A stretch of DNA of 64,000 bases. Origin: Pseudomonas graminis. Lineage in GTDB: Bacteria; Pseudomonadota; Gammaproteobacteria; Pseudomonadales; Pseudomonadaceae. Under the pieces are notes generated by a model. The model made no database searches. It was not told where the DNA came from and worked only from the letters and a program-made list of their open reading frames with translations. Positions within the stretch are counted from its first letter, which is position 1; every line of letters begins with the position of its first letter. Made by a program: the position numbers and the translations under genes. The stretch is taken from the NCBI RefSeq assembly GCF_004364335.1, contig NZ_SOCR01000015.1, positions 1 to 64,000 of the forward strand. Reading direction: 5' to 3'. Shown here piece by piece: positions 1 through 7,814 of the stretch.

Positions 1-238
<238 letters not shown>

Positions 239-901
239 CTAATTGTTAAATATTAGGCGGGGCTGAAAGTGCGCAGCCAATAGGCGATAAGGTTCCGATG
301 TCCTGTCTTGGTAATGGCTTTGAGCGATGCCGGAAAGCATGTCGGCGAACTGGACGCATAGATTTTTTGAGCTGTCGCATGGGTAGGTTTTCAGGACTGT
401 TGTAGTGTCCTTGGAAAACCACAGCTCAGTCTGCAAATAGTCACCTAGGCTGTTCCCGCTCTTCACTTTAATGCTTCTGTCGTCAGGGAAAAACAAGACC
501 TCATCGGCCTTGGCCATCTCATCCAGCAATAGCATTTTTATCATGAAATTGTAGAGCTTGTTTGGGTCTAGACGGATGTGGGCAGCCACGTTTTCCTTCT
601 TGGCCGTGATCGACATAAACTTGATTCCACCCTCTGACGCGGCCGCGGTGCGCTTAGCCATCTCAGCGAATGCTGCTCTCTCATCATGCAGCATGCGAGC
701 CCACTTCTTTTCCTTGTCCGTAGGCCATTTAAATTTGTTGTATAGTCGACGCATGCCGCGCGCAGGGTCGTTGACCGATTGCTCGGAGACGATTAGGGCG
801 GCGATCGTGAGGTATCGGCTGGAGCCCCCCTGTCTATAGGGGGCATCGAATTTCCAGCCTAGGTCGCCGCTCTCATCCAGGTAGATAAAACTTCTCGTCA
901 T
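239..901 (-). CDS. DUF3800 domain-containing protein
   Basis: A 220-aa protein that opens with FIYLDESGDLG (residues 5-15), the acidic D-E-S-G-D signature of the DUF3800 family. That family is predicted to have an RNase H-like fold and is common on mobile elements; its biochemical role is not established. It reads away from the early operon in the same direction as the cI repressor, about 190 nt beyond it, and has its own terminator. The position beside an immunity repressor suggests expression in the lysogen, for example in superinfection exclusion; that is inference only. The family call is firm, the function is unknown. Confidence 0.75.
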   Translation of the reverse strand: MTRSFIYLDESGDLGWKFDAPYRQGGSSRYLTIAALIVSEQSVNDPARGMRRLYNKFKWPTDKEKKWARMLHDERAAFAEMAKRTAAASEGGIKFMSITAKKENVAAHIRLDPNKLYNFMIKMLLLDEMAKADEVLFFPDDRSIKVKSGNSLGDYLQTELWFSKDTTTVLKTYPCDSSKNLCVQFADMLSGIAQSHYQDRTSEPYRLLAAHFQPRLIFNN

Positions 902-1089
902 GAGATGCGGGACTCGGGAATGGGTGGTGCAAACCCTGGGACTGGCGCCATTACATAGCGCTTACGATACAAATCATGCTTCGCAGCTATCCAGGCTTTA
1001 CATGCACCGCTCTCGATTCTATAGATAACCGCTACCCCGGTCAATTGCTCCCCGATACCGCAATATCTACCACCCCGTCTAATCGACCA

Positions 1090-1746
1090 TCAAGCCAGCA
1101 CCGACCTCGGCCACTTGGCGTCTACGACTTTCCCAACAATCACCCACTCTCCATCCACTTCTACGGTAGGGAAGGCGGGATTAAGCGGCTTGAGATAAGC
1201 CCGGCCAGAATCCCAAACAAATTGCTTGAACGTCGCCTCGTTTGTGTCGGTCATTTTCGCAACGCAGTAGTTGCCGTTTTCAACGTCGAAGCCAGGCGCT
1301 ACTAAAATTACCATCCCTTCCACGAATGAGATCCCACCTTGCGACGTCATGGACGGGCCGCGAACCTTGAGCCAAAAGCCGTTCGGGCCAGCCCAGGCAT
1401 CGGATGGATGAGCCTCGCACGCCGCAACGTTCAATAGCTCCATGGCTTCCATAGCAGCCCCTGCCTGTACCCAGCTGATTTCTGGGTATTCAAAATATCT
1501 GGTCGGACCCAGAGTTGGCTCAACGTTGACGTCGACGCGATCTTCGCGACCTCCAAACATCAGCCAATCGGGAGAAACCTTGAGGGCCTTTGCGAGCTTC
1601 TCAACGGTAGGGCGCCTGGGACTGGAGCTCTCACCGGACAATATTCTGTTGATCGTCGGCTGAGGTACGCCGGATCTGCGCCCAGCTTCACTTTCGCTGA
1701 GGCCCAGTTCTGTGAGCTTCCTTCTGAGCCTGGAGCCGAAATCCAT
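1090..1746 (-). CDS. CI-like phage repressor (HTH + S24 peptidase)
   Basis: A 218-aa LexA/CI-type repressor. The N-terminal HTH (about residues 5-62) contains SESEAGRRSGVPQPTINRIL. The C-terminal S24 autopeptidase has a candidate Ala95-Gly96 cleavage bond (WVQAGAA), nucleophile Ser132 in GPSM and general base Lys174 in ATFKQF; the 42-residue spacing fits lambda CI. It should hold the prophage silent and be self-cleaved after RecA activation in the SOS response. It is divergent from the Cro-like gene across a 100-nt operator/promoter region. All catalytic residues are present, so the repressor looks functional. Confidence 0.9.
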   Translation of the reverse strand: MDFGSRLRRKLTELGLSESEAGRRSGVPQPTINRILSGESSSPRRPTVEKLAKALKVSPDWLMFGGREDRVDVNVEPTLGPTRYFEYPEISWVQAGAAMEAMELLNVAACEAHPSDAWAGPNGFWLKVRGPSMTSQGGISFVEGMVILVAPGFDVENGNYCVAKMTDTNEATFKQFVWDSGRAYLKPLNPAFPTVEVDGEWVIVGKVVDAKWPRSVLA

Positions 1747-1780
1747 AGATCACCTAATACGCATACGCATGGAAAGAATT

Positions 1781-1812
1781 CTATTGCATAGATCTATTCG
1801 AATTCGTATGAT
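1781..1812 (+). promoter_or_regulatory. Early rightward promoter with operator palindromes
   Basis: A sigma-70-like promoter TTGCAT (1784-1789), 17-nt spacer, TATGAT (1807-1812) points to the Cro-like gene. Its spacer holds ATAGATCTAT (1788-1797) and CGAATTCG (1799-1806), and CTATTGCATAG (1781-1791) overlaps the -35. These are plausible CI/Cro operators. Direct ACGCAT repeats near 1759-1770 may be another site towards cI. The promoter match is good; operator assignment is inferred. Confidence 0.6.
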
Positions 1813-1846
1813 TTGATATGCAGAATTTCATAGACAGGCAGTTTCC

Positions 1847-2137
1847 ATGACAGTACAGGAAATGTTGATCCGCCTTTTCAAGCGCGGGATATCTCAAGCA
1901 GATGTTGCCCAACGGTGCGCTACCACCCAGCCGAGCATATCTCGTGCAGCCAACGGAGCCACCGTCCGTTATGAGGTTGGAAAAGCGATCGAGCTGCTCT
2001 TAGTCGAACTGGAAAACGGAGCAGATATCGCAGGCTGCGCCCTAACCTTGAATCAAACGATACCCGCACAACGCCACCATCAACAGGCGGGCTGTACCGC
2101 TGTTCAGGCATCCAGTACTACTCAGGCCATCTCCTGA
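1847..2137 (+). CDS. Cro-like HTH protein
   Basis: A 96-aa small DNA-binding protein with a helix-turn-helix at about residues 12-45 (ISQADVAQRCATTQPSISRA) and no peptidase domain. It is first in the rightward transcript, divergent from the CI-like repressor, so it should play the Cro role of repressing cI during lytic growth. The C-terminal 35 residues are low in structure and rich in Q, T and S. A terminator follows at 2192-2216, which would attenuate the early transcript as lambda tR1 does. Confidence 0.7.
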   Translation: MTVQEMLIRLFKRGISQADVAQRCATTQPSISRAANGATVRYEVGKAIELLLVELENGADIAGCALTLNQTIPAQRHHQQAGCTAVQASSTTQAIS

Positions 2138-2191
2138 ATACCTGAGACTCCCAACATTTGTTGTCTGGCTGACATTCCTCCAGGCAACAAA

Positions 2192-2216
2192 AAACCCGCA
2201 TGGAAGCGGGCTTTTG
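2192..2216 (+). terminator. Early-operon terminator after cro
   Basis: Stem CCCGC/GCGGG with a short loop, preceded by an A-run and followed by CTTTTG. It separates the Cro-like gene from the nine-gene overlapping operon and is probably an attenuation point in the early transcript. Confidence 0.65.
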
Positions 2217-2267
2217 TCCACTCCCTGCCAGGGGAGCTTCGTAAATCTTCGTTCTAAGGGGAACGAT

Positions 2268-2567
2268 ATGTCACGTCGAGAAAATACCACCAGCTCATCA
2301 CTGGCGCAACACTTACAGAAAATTCAACCCGTGAATTTTGAAGCTGAGTTCAGTGATGGCCAGCCCTTTTCGGTTGCAGCTGCGCTAAGCGAATCCAGCA
2401 GCCTTTTGTGTTCTGCAAAGGAGTTGCTCATCAAGCTCACCGAGCTGGGCCCGGTTGATGAAAGTTCAGCGATGGGAATTCTCTTCATCGTAACCGGAGC
2501 AAAGGCACTGCTTGATAGCACGCATGTCAGCGTCTGCCTCGCGGCCCAGCAGGAGTCTGGGCAATGA
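2268..2567 (+). CDS. Small early protein, DUF3077/DUF6124-like
   Basis: A protein of about 100 aa. The ATG at 2268 was preferred over an upstream in-frame codon because AAGGGGA (2255-2261) sits at proper Shine-Dalgarno distance. It carries the pattern PFSVAAALSESSSLL followed by a helical stretch ending GAKALLDS, which resembles the small Pseudomonas DUF3077/DUF6124 proteins of unknown function. It opens the early operon and overlaps the next gene by four bases (ATGA). No catalytic motif is visible. Family assignment is tentative; function unknown. Confidence 0.6.
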   Translation: MSRRENTTSSSLAQHLQKIQPVNFEAEFSDGQPFSVAAALSESSSLLCSAKELLIKLTELGPVDESSAMGILFIVTGAKALLDSTHVSVCLAAQQESGQ

Positions 2568-2875
2568 AAAAATCTAACTCAGCAACTCTTTTGATCGGCG
2601 ACCCAATCAGTTTTGGCGACTGCTTGGCAATGGGTGATCACCAACTACTGGCTGTTACGTCGGATGGGAAAGTCGGCGAGGCCGTTTCAATGGCCGCAGA
2701 CCTCTCCGAGGGGATGCGTAACTTGCTCCGTCACATGCACGCATCGACTAACTCTGGCGAGCTGGTGTTCTGTTCGGAACTCAAAAGCCTCGCGTTCATC
2801 AGCGACGCGGTTCTGGCTCTTACCCGATCTGCACAGCTGGCCATGTCCCGCGCTGAAAAGGAGGCGGGCCAATGA
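2564..2875 (+). CDS. Hypothetical early phage protein
   Basis: A 103-aa acidic helical protein. It starts at the ATGA overlap with the preceding gene and ends in an ATGA overlap with the next, so it is probably translationally coupled on both sides. Its layout (GEAVSMAADLSEG, then KSLAFISDAVLALTRSAQL) loosely parallels the preceding protein and may mark a diverged tandem duplicate. I recognise no domain. It could be an early host-takeover protein; nothing in the sequence proves this. Confidence 0.55.
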   Translation: MKKSNSATLLIGDPISFGDCLAMGDHQLLAVTSDGKVGEAVSMAADLSEGMRNLLRHMHASTNSGELVFCSELKSLAFISDAVLALTRSAQLAMSRAEKEAGQ

Positions 2876-3165
2876 GCATTTCCATTCCAAACCTCAAACA
2901 GCTCGCGGAAGAGGCCGAGTTCCAGATGCTCGCGGCGAAGAACCTACTGGATTGGTTTTCGGCTCTCGCCCGGGCTATTTCACGGGACGTTGAGCACAAC
3001 TCAGGCCGCGATGTAGCGGAGTTGGCGCAGCTCGCAACCTACCTGGGAGACACAGGTGTCCCCGGCACCGAGTCTGCCATCGAGATGTTCGGGAAGATCG
3101 CGCGAAGTGAATCCGCGCCACAAAATCCCGACATGCCAAATCGTGGCGCGGGAGGTGCGGCGTGA
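2872..3165 (+). CDS. Hypothetical early phage protein
   Basis: A 97-aa protein with two predicted amphipathic helices (about residues 5-35 and 45-60) and a proline/glycine-rich tail. It is joined by ATGA overlaps to both neighbours in the early operon. No known motif is seen. Size and placement are similar to the two preceding small proteins. Coding status rests on operon fit and the tight overlaps. Confidence 0.55.
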   Translation: MSISIPNLKQLAEEAEFQMLAAKNLLDWFSALARAISRDVEHNSGRDVAELAQLATYLGDTGVPGTESAIEMFGKIARSESAPQNPDMPNRGAGGAA

Positions 3166-3833
3166 ATCTGATCACCACCACCGCACTGACCATGTCGTCA
3201 CTGGAAATTGCGGATCTGGTTGGCTCTCGTCACGACAGTGTGAAGCGCACCATCGAACGGCTTGTGGAAAAGCGCGTGATCGTCCAACCACCATTGGTGG
3301 ACGGACAGACCACTGACTCAATCGGGCGCCCGCGCACTGAGTCCGTATATCAGGTGATCAAGCGCGACAGCTTCGTAGTGGTAGCGCAGCTGTGTCCTGA
3401 GTTCACCGCCGCGCTGGTCGATCGCTGGCAAGAGCTGGAAGGCAAGGCCGGCCGCCCAATGACTCAAGCCGAGATCACGGCGGCAAACGCCAACCAACTG
3501 GTTGAGGTTGAGCGTCAACAGCGTGAACAGCAAGTCGCGCTGGAGCGTATCGAGCGGAGGGTCGAGGTCATCGCCGAGCAACGCGCGTGGGATCACTGCC
3601 CGCAGAACTGCGTGCCGCTGGGGCGCATCAAGCAAAGCATGAACAAACGTTTCGGTTTGTCGGGGCTCACGGTGACGTTCGTGCTCCAGCAGTGGCCGCA
3701 CATGCCCAAGCAAGCAGGGATGGTTCGTAACGGACACGAGGACGCGAAAGGCAGCCAATACGTGGTGTGGCACAAGACCGTGGGGGAAATTGTCACTCGT
3801 TCCTACCGGCCAGCCGGGGAGACCCTGCAATGA
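3162..3833 (+). CDS. Rha family phage regulatory protein
   Basis: A 223-aa protein. The N-terminal ~90 residues match the phage Rha family: MSSLEIADLVGSRHDSVKRTIERL as an HTH-like start, then GRPRTESVYQVIKRDSF and a tryptophan-containing end (LVDRWQELE). A coiled stretch follows at about 115-145 (VERQQREQQVALERIERRVE), then a C-terminal domain of unclear type. Rha proteins are regulators of lambdoid phages and interfere with infection of some hosts. It is coupled by ATGA to the replication initiator downstream. Confidence 0.75.
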   Translation: MNLITTTALTMSSLEIADLVGSRHDSVKRTIERLVEKRVIVQPPLVDGQTTDSIGRPRTESVYQVIKRDSFVVVAQLCPEFTAALVDRWQELEGKAGRPMTQAEITAANANQLVEVERQQREQQVALERIERRVEVIAEQRAWDHCPQNCVPLGRIKQSMNKRFGLSGLTVTFVLQQWPHMPKQAGMVRNGHEDAKGSQYVVWHKTVGEIVTRSYRPAGETLQ

Positions 3834-4723
3834 GCTTCCAAGCCATGGCGTGGGCAGTCGAGCAGAAGTTGCCTACTCGGGAGAAGTTCGTGCTTCTGAT
3901 GTTGGCCAACAGAACCAACCATGATACCGGTCGCTGTGACCCCTCGCATCGGCGTCTGGCAGATGACTGCGGTATGAGCGCCTCGACTGTGAAGCGTGCC
4001 ATCCAACAGCTGGAGGAAGACGGTTATTTGGTTATCGAAAACCGAGCATTCAATGCTGTGAAGCTACCGAACCAGTACCGGCTTTGCCTTGAAAGGGGGG
4101 TAGGGTCACACAGAACCTACCCGGTTCAGGATGAACCCACCGTAGGGTCACACAGACCCGAGGGGTTAGGTCACAGTGACCTGGGGGTAGGGTCACACAG
4201 ACCTATAAAACAGGAATATAACCAGGAAGATAAAACAGGAAGTAAAACTGAAAAGCCTTCCGGCGACCTTTCGGCGCCGCCGACGAAGGCTGCCGTCTCG
4301 AACAAATCGGCGAAAAAGCCGAAGACGGAGCCAGCCGATTCTGATCGGCAGGAAGCTTGCCGCATGATCTGGTCCTCCTACGCGACGGCTTACTTCGCGC
4401 GGTACCGGACTGAGCCGGTGCGCAATGCCAAGATCAACACGCAGGTGAACGATCTGCTCAAGCGGCTGGGCAGCGTTGAGGCGCCTCATGTCGCGGCGTA
4501 CTACGTGACGATCAATGACAGCTACTTGATCCGGAGCTGTCATGACCTTGGATCGCTGCTGGCAAAGGCGGAAGCCTACCGGACGCAGTGGGCAACCAAC
4601 ACGCAGGTGAATGGGGTTACGGCTCGGCAGATGGAAAACACCCAGGCCAATCTCAACGCCGCCGAACAGGCCAAAGCGATGATTCTGGAAGGAGGGCAGG
4701 GTAATGCTTTCCTCCGCCGATAA
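3830..4723 (+). CDS. Lambda-O-like replication initiator (winged HTH)
   Basis: A 297-aa protein. The ATG at 3830 overlaps the Rha stop (ATGA). The N-terminal winged helix (about residues 15-75, with CDPSHRRLADDCGMSASTVKRAIQQLEEDGYLV) resembles the origin-binding domain of phage O-type initiators. Residues ~90-127 contain three GSHR repeats because the underlying DNA holds iterons, so the origin probably lies inside the gene as in lambda. A charged, low-complexity linker (~128-165) follows, then a conserved-looking C-terminal domain (170-265) likely to contact the helicase loader. The next gene overlaps it by 20 nt. The role is inferred from architecture. Confidence 0.7.
   Translation: MSFQAMAWAVEQKLPTREKFVLLMLANRTNHDTGRCDPSHRRLADDCGMSASTVKRAIQQLEEDGYLVIENRAFNAVKLPNQYRLCLERGVGSHRTYPVQDEPTVGSHRPEGLGHSDLGVGSHRPIKQEYNQEDKTGSKTEKPSGDLSAPPTKAAVSNKSAKKPKTEPADSDRQEACRMIWSSYATAYFARYRTEPVRNAKINTQVNDLLKRLGSVEAPHVAAYYVTINDSYLIRSCHDLGSLLAKAEAYRTQWATNTQVNGVTARQMENTQANLNAAEQAKAMILEGGQGNAFLRR
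4100..4256 (+). repeat. Iterons and AT-rich stretch: candidate phage replication origin
   Basis: Three direct copies of GTAGGGTCACACAGA lie at 4100-4114, 4142-4156 and 4187-4201. A related palindrome AGGTCACAGTGACCT is at 4168-4182. An A/T-rich stretch (about 4204-4256, TATAAAACAGGAATATAACC onward) adjoins on the right. The arrangement of iterons plus adjacent unwinding region inside the initiator gene copies the lambda ori plan. The repeat is seen directly; origin function is inference. Confidence 0.7.
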
Positions 4724-5489
4724 AATCGCTCTGGTCGAAGCTCTCTGCGTGACCGCAGAGGCGCTCGGCACCACTTTGAGCCCGAACACCGCTAAGACTA
4801 TGGCCGACGATCTGGAGCAGTTCTCGGTGTCTGCGCTGGTTGACGCGCTGCAGCTCTGCCGCCGCGAGTTGAACGGCCGGTTAACGCTGGCAGCAATCAT
4901 CCAGCGGCTGCAGTCGGCGGATGGGCGTCCTGGCCGGGACGAGGCTTGGTCCATCGGGCTGGCATCGAGCGACGAGACCGACACCGTTGTGATGACCGAG
5001 GAAATTCGCCTGGCGATGTCGGCGGCACAGCCAATTCTGACAGTGGGCGACAAAGTCGGTGCTCGCATGGCGTTCATGTCTGCCTACGACCGTCTGATCG
5101 CCGAGGCGCGGCAGAAAGGCGAGCCAGCGCGGTGGAGTATTTCCGCAGGCTTTGATCCACAGCGCCGCGTAGCCGCAATTCAACAGGCGGTACTGATGAA
5201 GCGCCTTGAACCGATGGCTGCAAATCTTGCGCTCGAAGGGCTTGGACAACCAGCCATCAGCGAAGACGGGCGTGCGATAGCCGGGCTGCTCACAGGGAGG
5301 GCTGCGTCGCCATCGCCCAAGGTCAGGGACCGCTTGCGGCAAATCCGCGATGAGATGAGGGAGCGGTCTGCGGAGCGCGAGGCTGATCGGCTTCGCATTC
5401 TGAGAGCCGAACGTGACAGCCACCTCGAGCGCGTTAACCAGCATATCGACAAGGCCGACCGGTTGCGGCAGGAGCGTGGTGATGAATAA
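4704..5489 (+). CDS. Hypothetical replication-module protein
   Basis: A 261-aa protein directly downstream of the O-like initiator, overlapping it by 20 nt. It is mostly helical. The N-terminal half includes a small helical domain (LVDALQLCRRELNGRLTLAAIIQRLQ). The C-terminus is a long charged coiled region (about 205-258, RDRLRQIRDEMRERSAEREADRLRILRAERDSHLERV; given here only as a pattern of R/E repeats). There is no Walker motif. Its position is that of lambda P, the helicase loader, but no sequence motif confirms that role. An 8-nt overlap couples it to the integrase. Confidence 0.55.
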   Translation: MLSSADKIALVEALCVTAEALGTTLSPNTAKTMADDLEQFSVSALVDALQLCRRELNGRLTLAAIIQRLQSADGRPGRDEAWSIGLASSDETDTVVMTEEIRLAMSAAQPILTVGDKVGARMAFMSAYDRLIAEARQKGEPARWSISAGFDPQRRVAAIQQAVLMKRLEPMAANLALEGLGQPAISEDGRAIAGLLTGRAASPSPKVRDRLRQIRDEMRERSAEREADRLRILRAERDSHLERVNQHIDKADRLRQERGDE

Positions 5490-6831
5490 CCTAGGCCGGA
5501 CCGTTCATGTGTCTATTACCGACGCGGAAATCCGCAAGCAGGCAGCCACCGGCGTCCGCCAGCTTCGCGATCCTCGCTATCCGCAGCTGCGCTTCCGCTA
5601 TTCGACCGTCGACCGCGCCAAGGGCGTTTGGCATGTGGTGGTGGCCGGCAAGTGGGGCAAGGCCGGGAGTTATCCTGGGATCAACGCCAAGCTGATGCAG
5701 ACCACGCTGCCGGACATCCTCGCGCGCCGAGCCGTGGACTCGACCGCGGCGTCGACCACCACTAGCTGGCGCACCGTCGGCGACGTGCTGACCTGGTACA
5801 CCGATCGGATGACGCGGGACCGTGGCTTGTCGGCCAAGCGCAAGGCCAGCGCCCAGTCCGCGCTGCGCTGTCACCTGGTGCCGCGCCTGCAAGAGTTAGA
5901 GCTGGCCGGGCTCAATCGGTCCTCGCTCGACCGCCTGCTGATGTGGCCCATGCAGGAGAAATACGCGTTGTCGTTCGTGCGCTCGGTTTACGGCGTGCTG
6001 GCGGCGGCGTTTCGGCAAGCCGCCCGGTTGAAACTGCTCGACGTCAACCCGATGGCGGATCTGAAGTTCACCGACTTCGTCCGAACCCGGATCAGGCCCA
6101 AGGCCGCGCGCTTGCGTGGTGATGACCTTCCTCCGCTCCTACAGACATTCGCCGAGCAATTCGACGCCCTGCCGGTGCAGGCCATGCTGCCGCTGATGAT
6201 GCTCTGTCACGGCACGCGCCTCGGGGAAACCCGGCTGGCCCGCTGGAAGAACCTCAACCTCGTGACCCGCCAGTGGTTCATCCCCGCCGACGACACGAAG
6301 ACCAAGGCCGAGCACACTCTGCCGCTGACCGAACAGGCCTGCGCGCTCCTACAGCGATACCGCGCTCGACAGCACTCGACCGGTTACAGCGGGCCTTTCC
6401 TGTTTCCCGGCAGCAACGGGTCGGCATTGAGTGCCACCAAGGCGTGCACGGTGTTCACCAGCGTGAGCAAGGGTGAATGGTCGAGCCACGACCTGCGCAA
6501 GGTCGCACGCACCGCGTGGGCCGATCTGGGTGTCGATTACATGGTCGGCGAAATGCTGCTCAACCACGCCATGAAGGATCTGGACGCGACCTACATCCAC
6601 ACCACCGCCGAGGGCATGAAACGCAAGGCGCTTGAGGCATGGCATCAGCACCTAGACGGCCAAGGATTTGCCCTGCTGCACGGTGGGACATATGCGGGAC
6701 AGCCAGCGGTGTGCACACGCGTGCAGCCCTTTGAATACGTGGCTTTCAGCGCAAACCAGCATCCATCCCAAGGGAGGAGCCATATTGAAAAAGGCGGCGC
6801 CCAAGCCCAGCCAGGAGACGGACATGAGTGA
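5482..6831 (+). CDS. Tyrosine recombinase (phage integrase)
   Basis: A 449-aa integrase. The ATG at 5482 overlaps the upstream stop by 8 nt. The catalytic set is complete: Arg246 (HGTRLGE), a beta-hairpin Lys in DDTKTKAEHTLPL, His336 and Arg339 (SHDLRK), His362 (LLNHAM) and nucleophile Tyr371 (DATYIHT). An N-terminal ~80-residue part resembles arm-binding regions and a core-binding domain spans ~90-195. The ~78 residues after Tyr371 are an unusually long tail with little structure. It sits in the middle of the replication operon with overlapping genes on both sides, far from either expected prophage end. It should catalyse integration and excision. Confidence 0.9.
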   Translation: MNNLGRTVHVSITDAEIRKQAATGVRQLRDPRYPQLRFRYSTVDRAKGVWHVVVAGKWGKAGSYPGINAKLMQTTLPDILARRAVDSTAASTTTSWRTVGDVLTWYTDRMTRDRGLSAKRKASAQSALRCHLVPRLQELELAGLNRSSLDRLLMWPMQEKYALSFVRSVYGVLAAAFRQAARLKLLDVNPMADLKFTDFVRTRIRPKAARLRGDDLPPLLQTFAEQFDALPVQAMLPLMMLCHGTRLGETRLARWKNLNLVTRQWFIPADDTKTKAEHTLPLTEQACALLQRYRARQHSTGYSGPFLFPGSNGSALSATKACTVFTSVSKGEWSSHDLRKVARTAWADLGVDYMVGEMLLNHAMKDLDATYIHTTAEGMKRKALEAWHQHLDGQGFALLHGGTYAGQPAVCTRVQPFEYVAFSANQHPSQGRSHIEKGGAQAQPGDGHE

Positions 6832-7108
6832 AGTAACTGCAGCATTACCACGTAAGATCCTGACCTCCGGCGAGCGGGATTTCCTGAAGCAAGGCAACCG
6901 CCTGTTGCTCGACAAACCCAACGGCCGGATCGGCGCCGCAGCGCTGATGGACCTTGTTGCTGACTGGGGCAACCACCGGGGGAGTCTCAACTTCCAGGCG
7001 TACGCCGGTCGGTGGATCACCGAAGGTCATGCAAAGAACAAGATCGCTGATCAGCTCCTGCGTGAGCTGTTTGGCCTGAATCAACCAGATCCGAGGAAAG
7101 CAGCATGA
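6824..7108 (+). CDS. Hypothetical phage protein
   Basis: A 94-aa protein. ATG 6824 was chosen because AGGAG stands 7 nt upstream (6813-6817); it overlaps the integrase stop by 8 nt and the next gene by ATGA. The sequence (SGERDFLKQGNRLLLDKPNGRIGAAALMDLVADWGN) is basic and helical. It could be a small DNA-binding accessory such as an excisionase, given its place after the integrase, but no diagnostic motif is present. Confidence 0.6.
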   Translation: MSEVTAALPRKILTSGERDFLKQGNRLLLDKPNGRIGAAALMDLVADWGNHRGSLNFQAYAGRWITEGHAKNKIADQLLRELFGLNQPDPRKAA

Positions 7109-7488
7109 TGATTCGTAAGCCGTTGGGACGGCCGTTGGGGGATACCGAATACCTGCTTGAGCAGTGGGGATGGTGGCGTATGGATGGGATGGGGGTGCCT
7201 AGCTACGCTTCGCCCATGTTTGCATTGATGCGCGATGCACTGCCGAGCCCTACGAAGTCTTACTGCATTACCGACGACTGGGCTGTGGGGCTCGATCGCG
7301 CGGTGGCCAGGCTTAGTACGCGCGACCAGCAGATGGGTGATGTCCTCTGGCTGTACTTCGGCGCCAAGTGGCCCATGCTGCGTGTCGGAAAGCATTTTCG
7401 CATTAGCGAGGCGAAGGCAAGAGAGCTGAAGCAGGCAGGGGTGGCGTGGGTAGACTGCGCAGTCGCAGGACTGCGCGACGCCGCCTAG
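7105..7488 (+). CDS. Q-like late antiterminator
   Basis: A 127-aa protein that ends the early operon. The opening RPLGDTEYLLEQWGWWRMDGMGVPSY and the later RVGKHFRISEAKARELKQAGVAWVDCAV (HTH-like) match the layout of phage antitermination Q-type proteins of Pseudomonas prophages. Its place fits as well: last early gene, just ahead of lysis and late genes with several terminators in between. It would modify RNA polymerase at a late promoter downstream so that the late operon is read through. There is a tandem ATGATG start. The role rests on position and partial similarity. Confidence 0.65.
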   Translation: MMIRKPLGRPLGDTEYLLEQWGWWRMDGMGVPSYASPMFALMRDALPSPTKSYCITDDWAVGLDRAVARLSTRDQQMGDVLWLYFGAKWPMLRVGKHFRISEAKARELKQAGVAWVDCAVAGLRDAA

Positions 7489-7541
7489 CAAGCCTGCAAT
7501 TGCTCTAAACCCGAAATTGCTCGGGGTGTACCGACCCCGGG

Positions 7542-7814
7542 CTACTGACCTAACTTCGGCGTCAGAGTGCGGCGAGAGTGTTTGTATTTCTCATCCAGCC
7601 ACGAGACTAGGCTTTCGATTCTGTAGGGAGGACGTCCTGGGGCTGCTTCGAGTTGCTGGGTTAGCAGGAACCGATTGCTTTCAGTGAGTTGATACCCTCG
7701 TAATTCGAGATATGCCTCAATGAAGCGTTCTACCTGCCATGCCTCGGCAACCGATACGAATACGCTCTCCACCTTACCCGTGTGGTAGCGAGTTTCTGAC
7801 TGCGAGGGCAACAT
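7542..7814 (-). CDS. Hypothetical protein, reverse strand
   Basis: A 90-aa protein from ATG 7814, with GGAA 8 nt upstream; a TTG twelve bases further up is possible. It has charged helical content (WQVERFIEAYLELRGYQLTESNRFLLTQQLE) and a basic C-terminus, with no recognised domain. It opposes the operon between the Q-like gene and pagL, so it is probably a lysogen-expressed accessory gene. A hairpin CGGGGT/ACCCCG lies just past its stop (7523-7540). Confidence 0.5.
   Translation of the reverse strand: MLPSQSETRYHTGKVESVFVSVAEAWQVERFIEAYLELRGYQLTESNRFLLTQQLEAAPGRPPYRIESLVSWLDEKYKHSRRTLTPKLGQ

Noticed and set aside
976..1305. 109-aa forward frame opposite the CI gene
   Set aside because: Mostly antisense to a strongly supported repressor gene.
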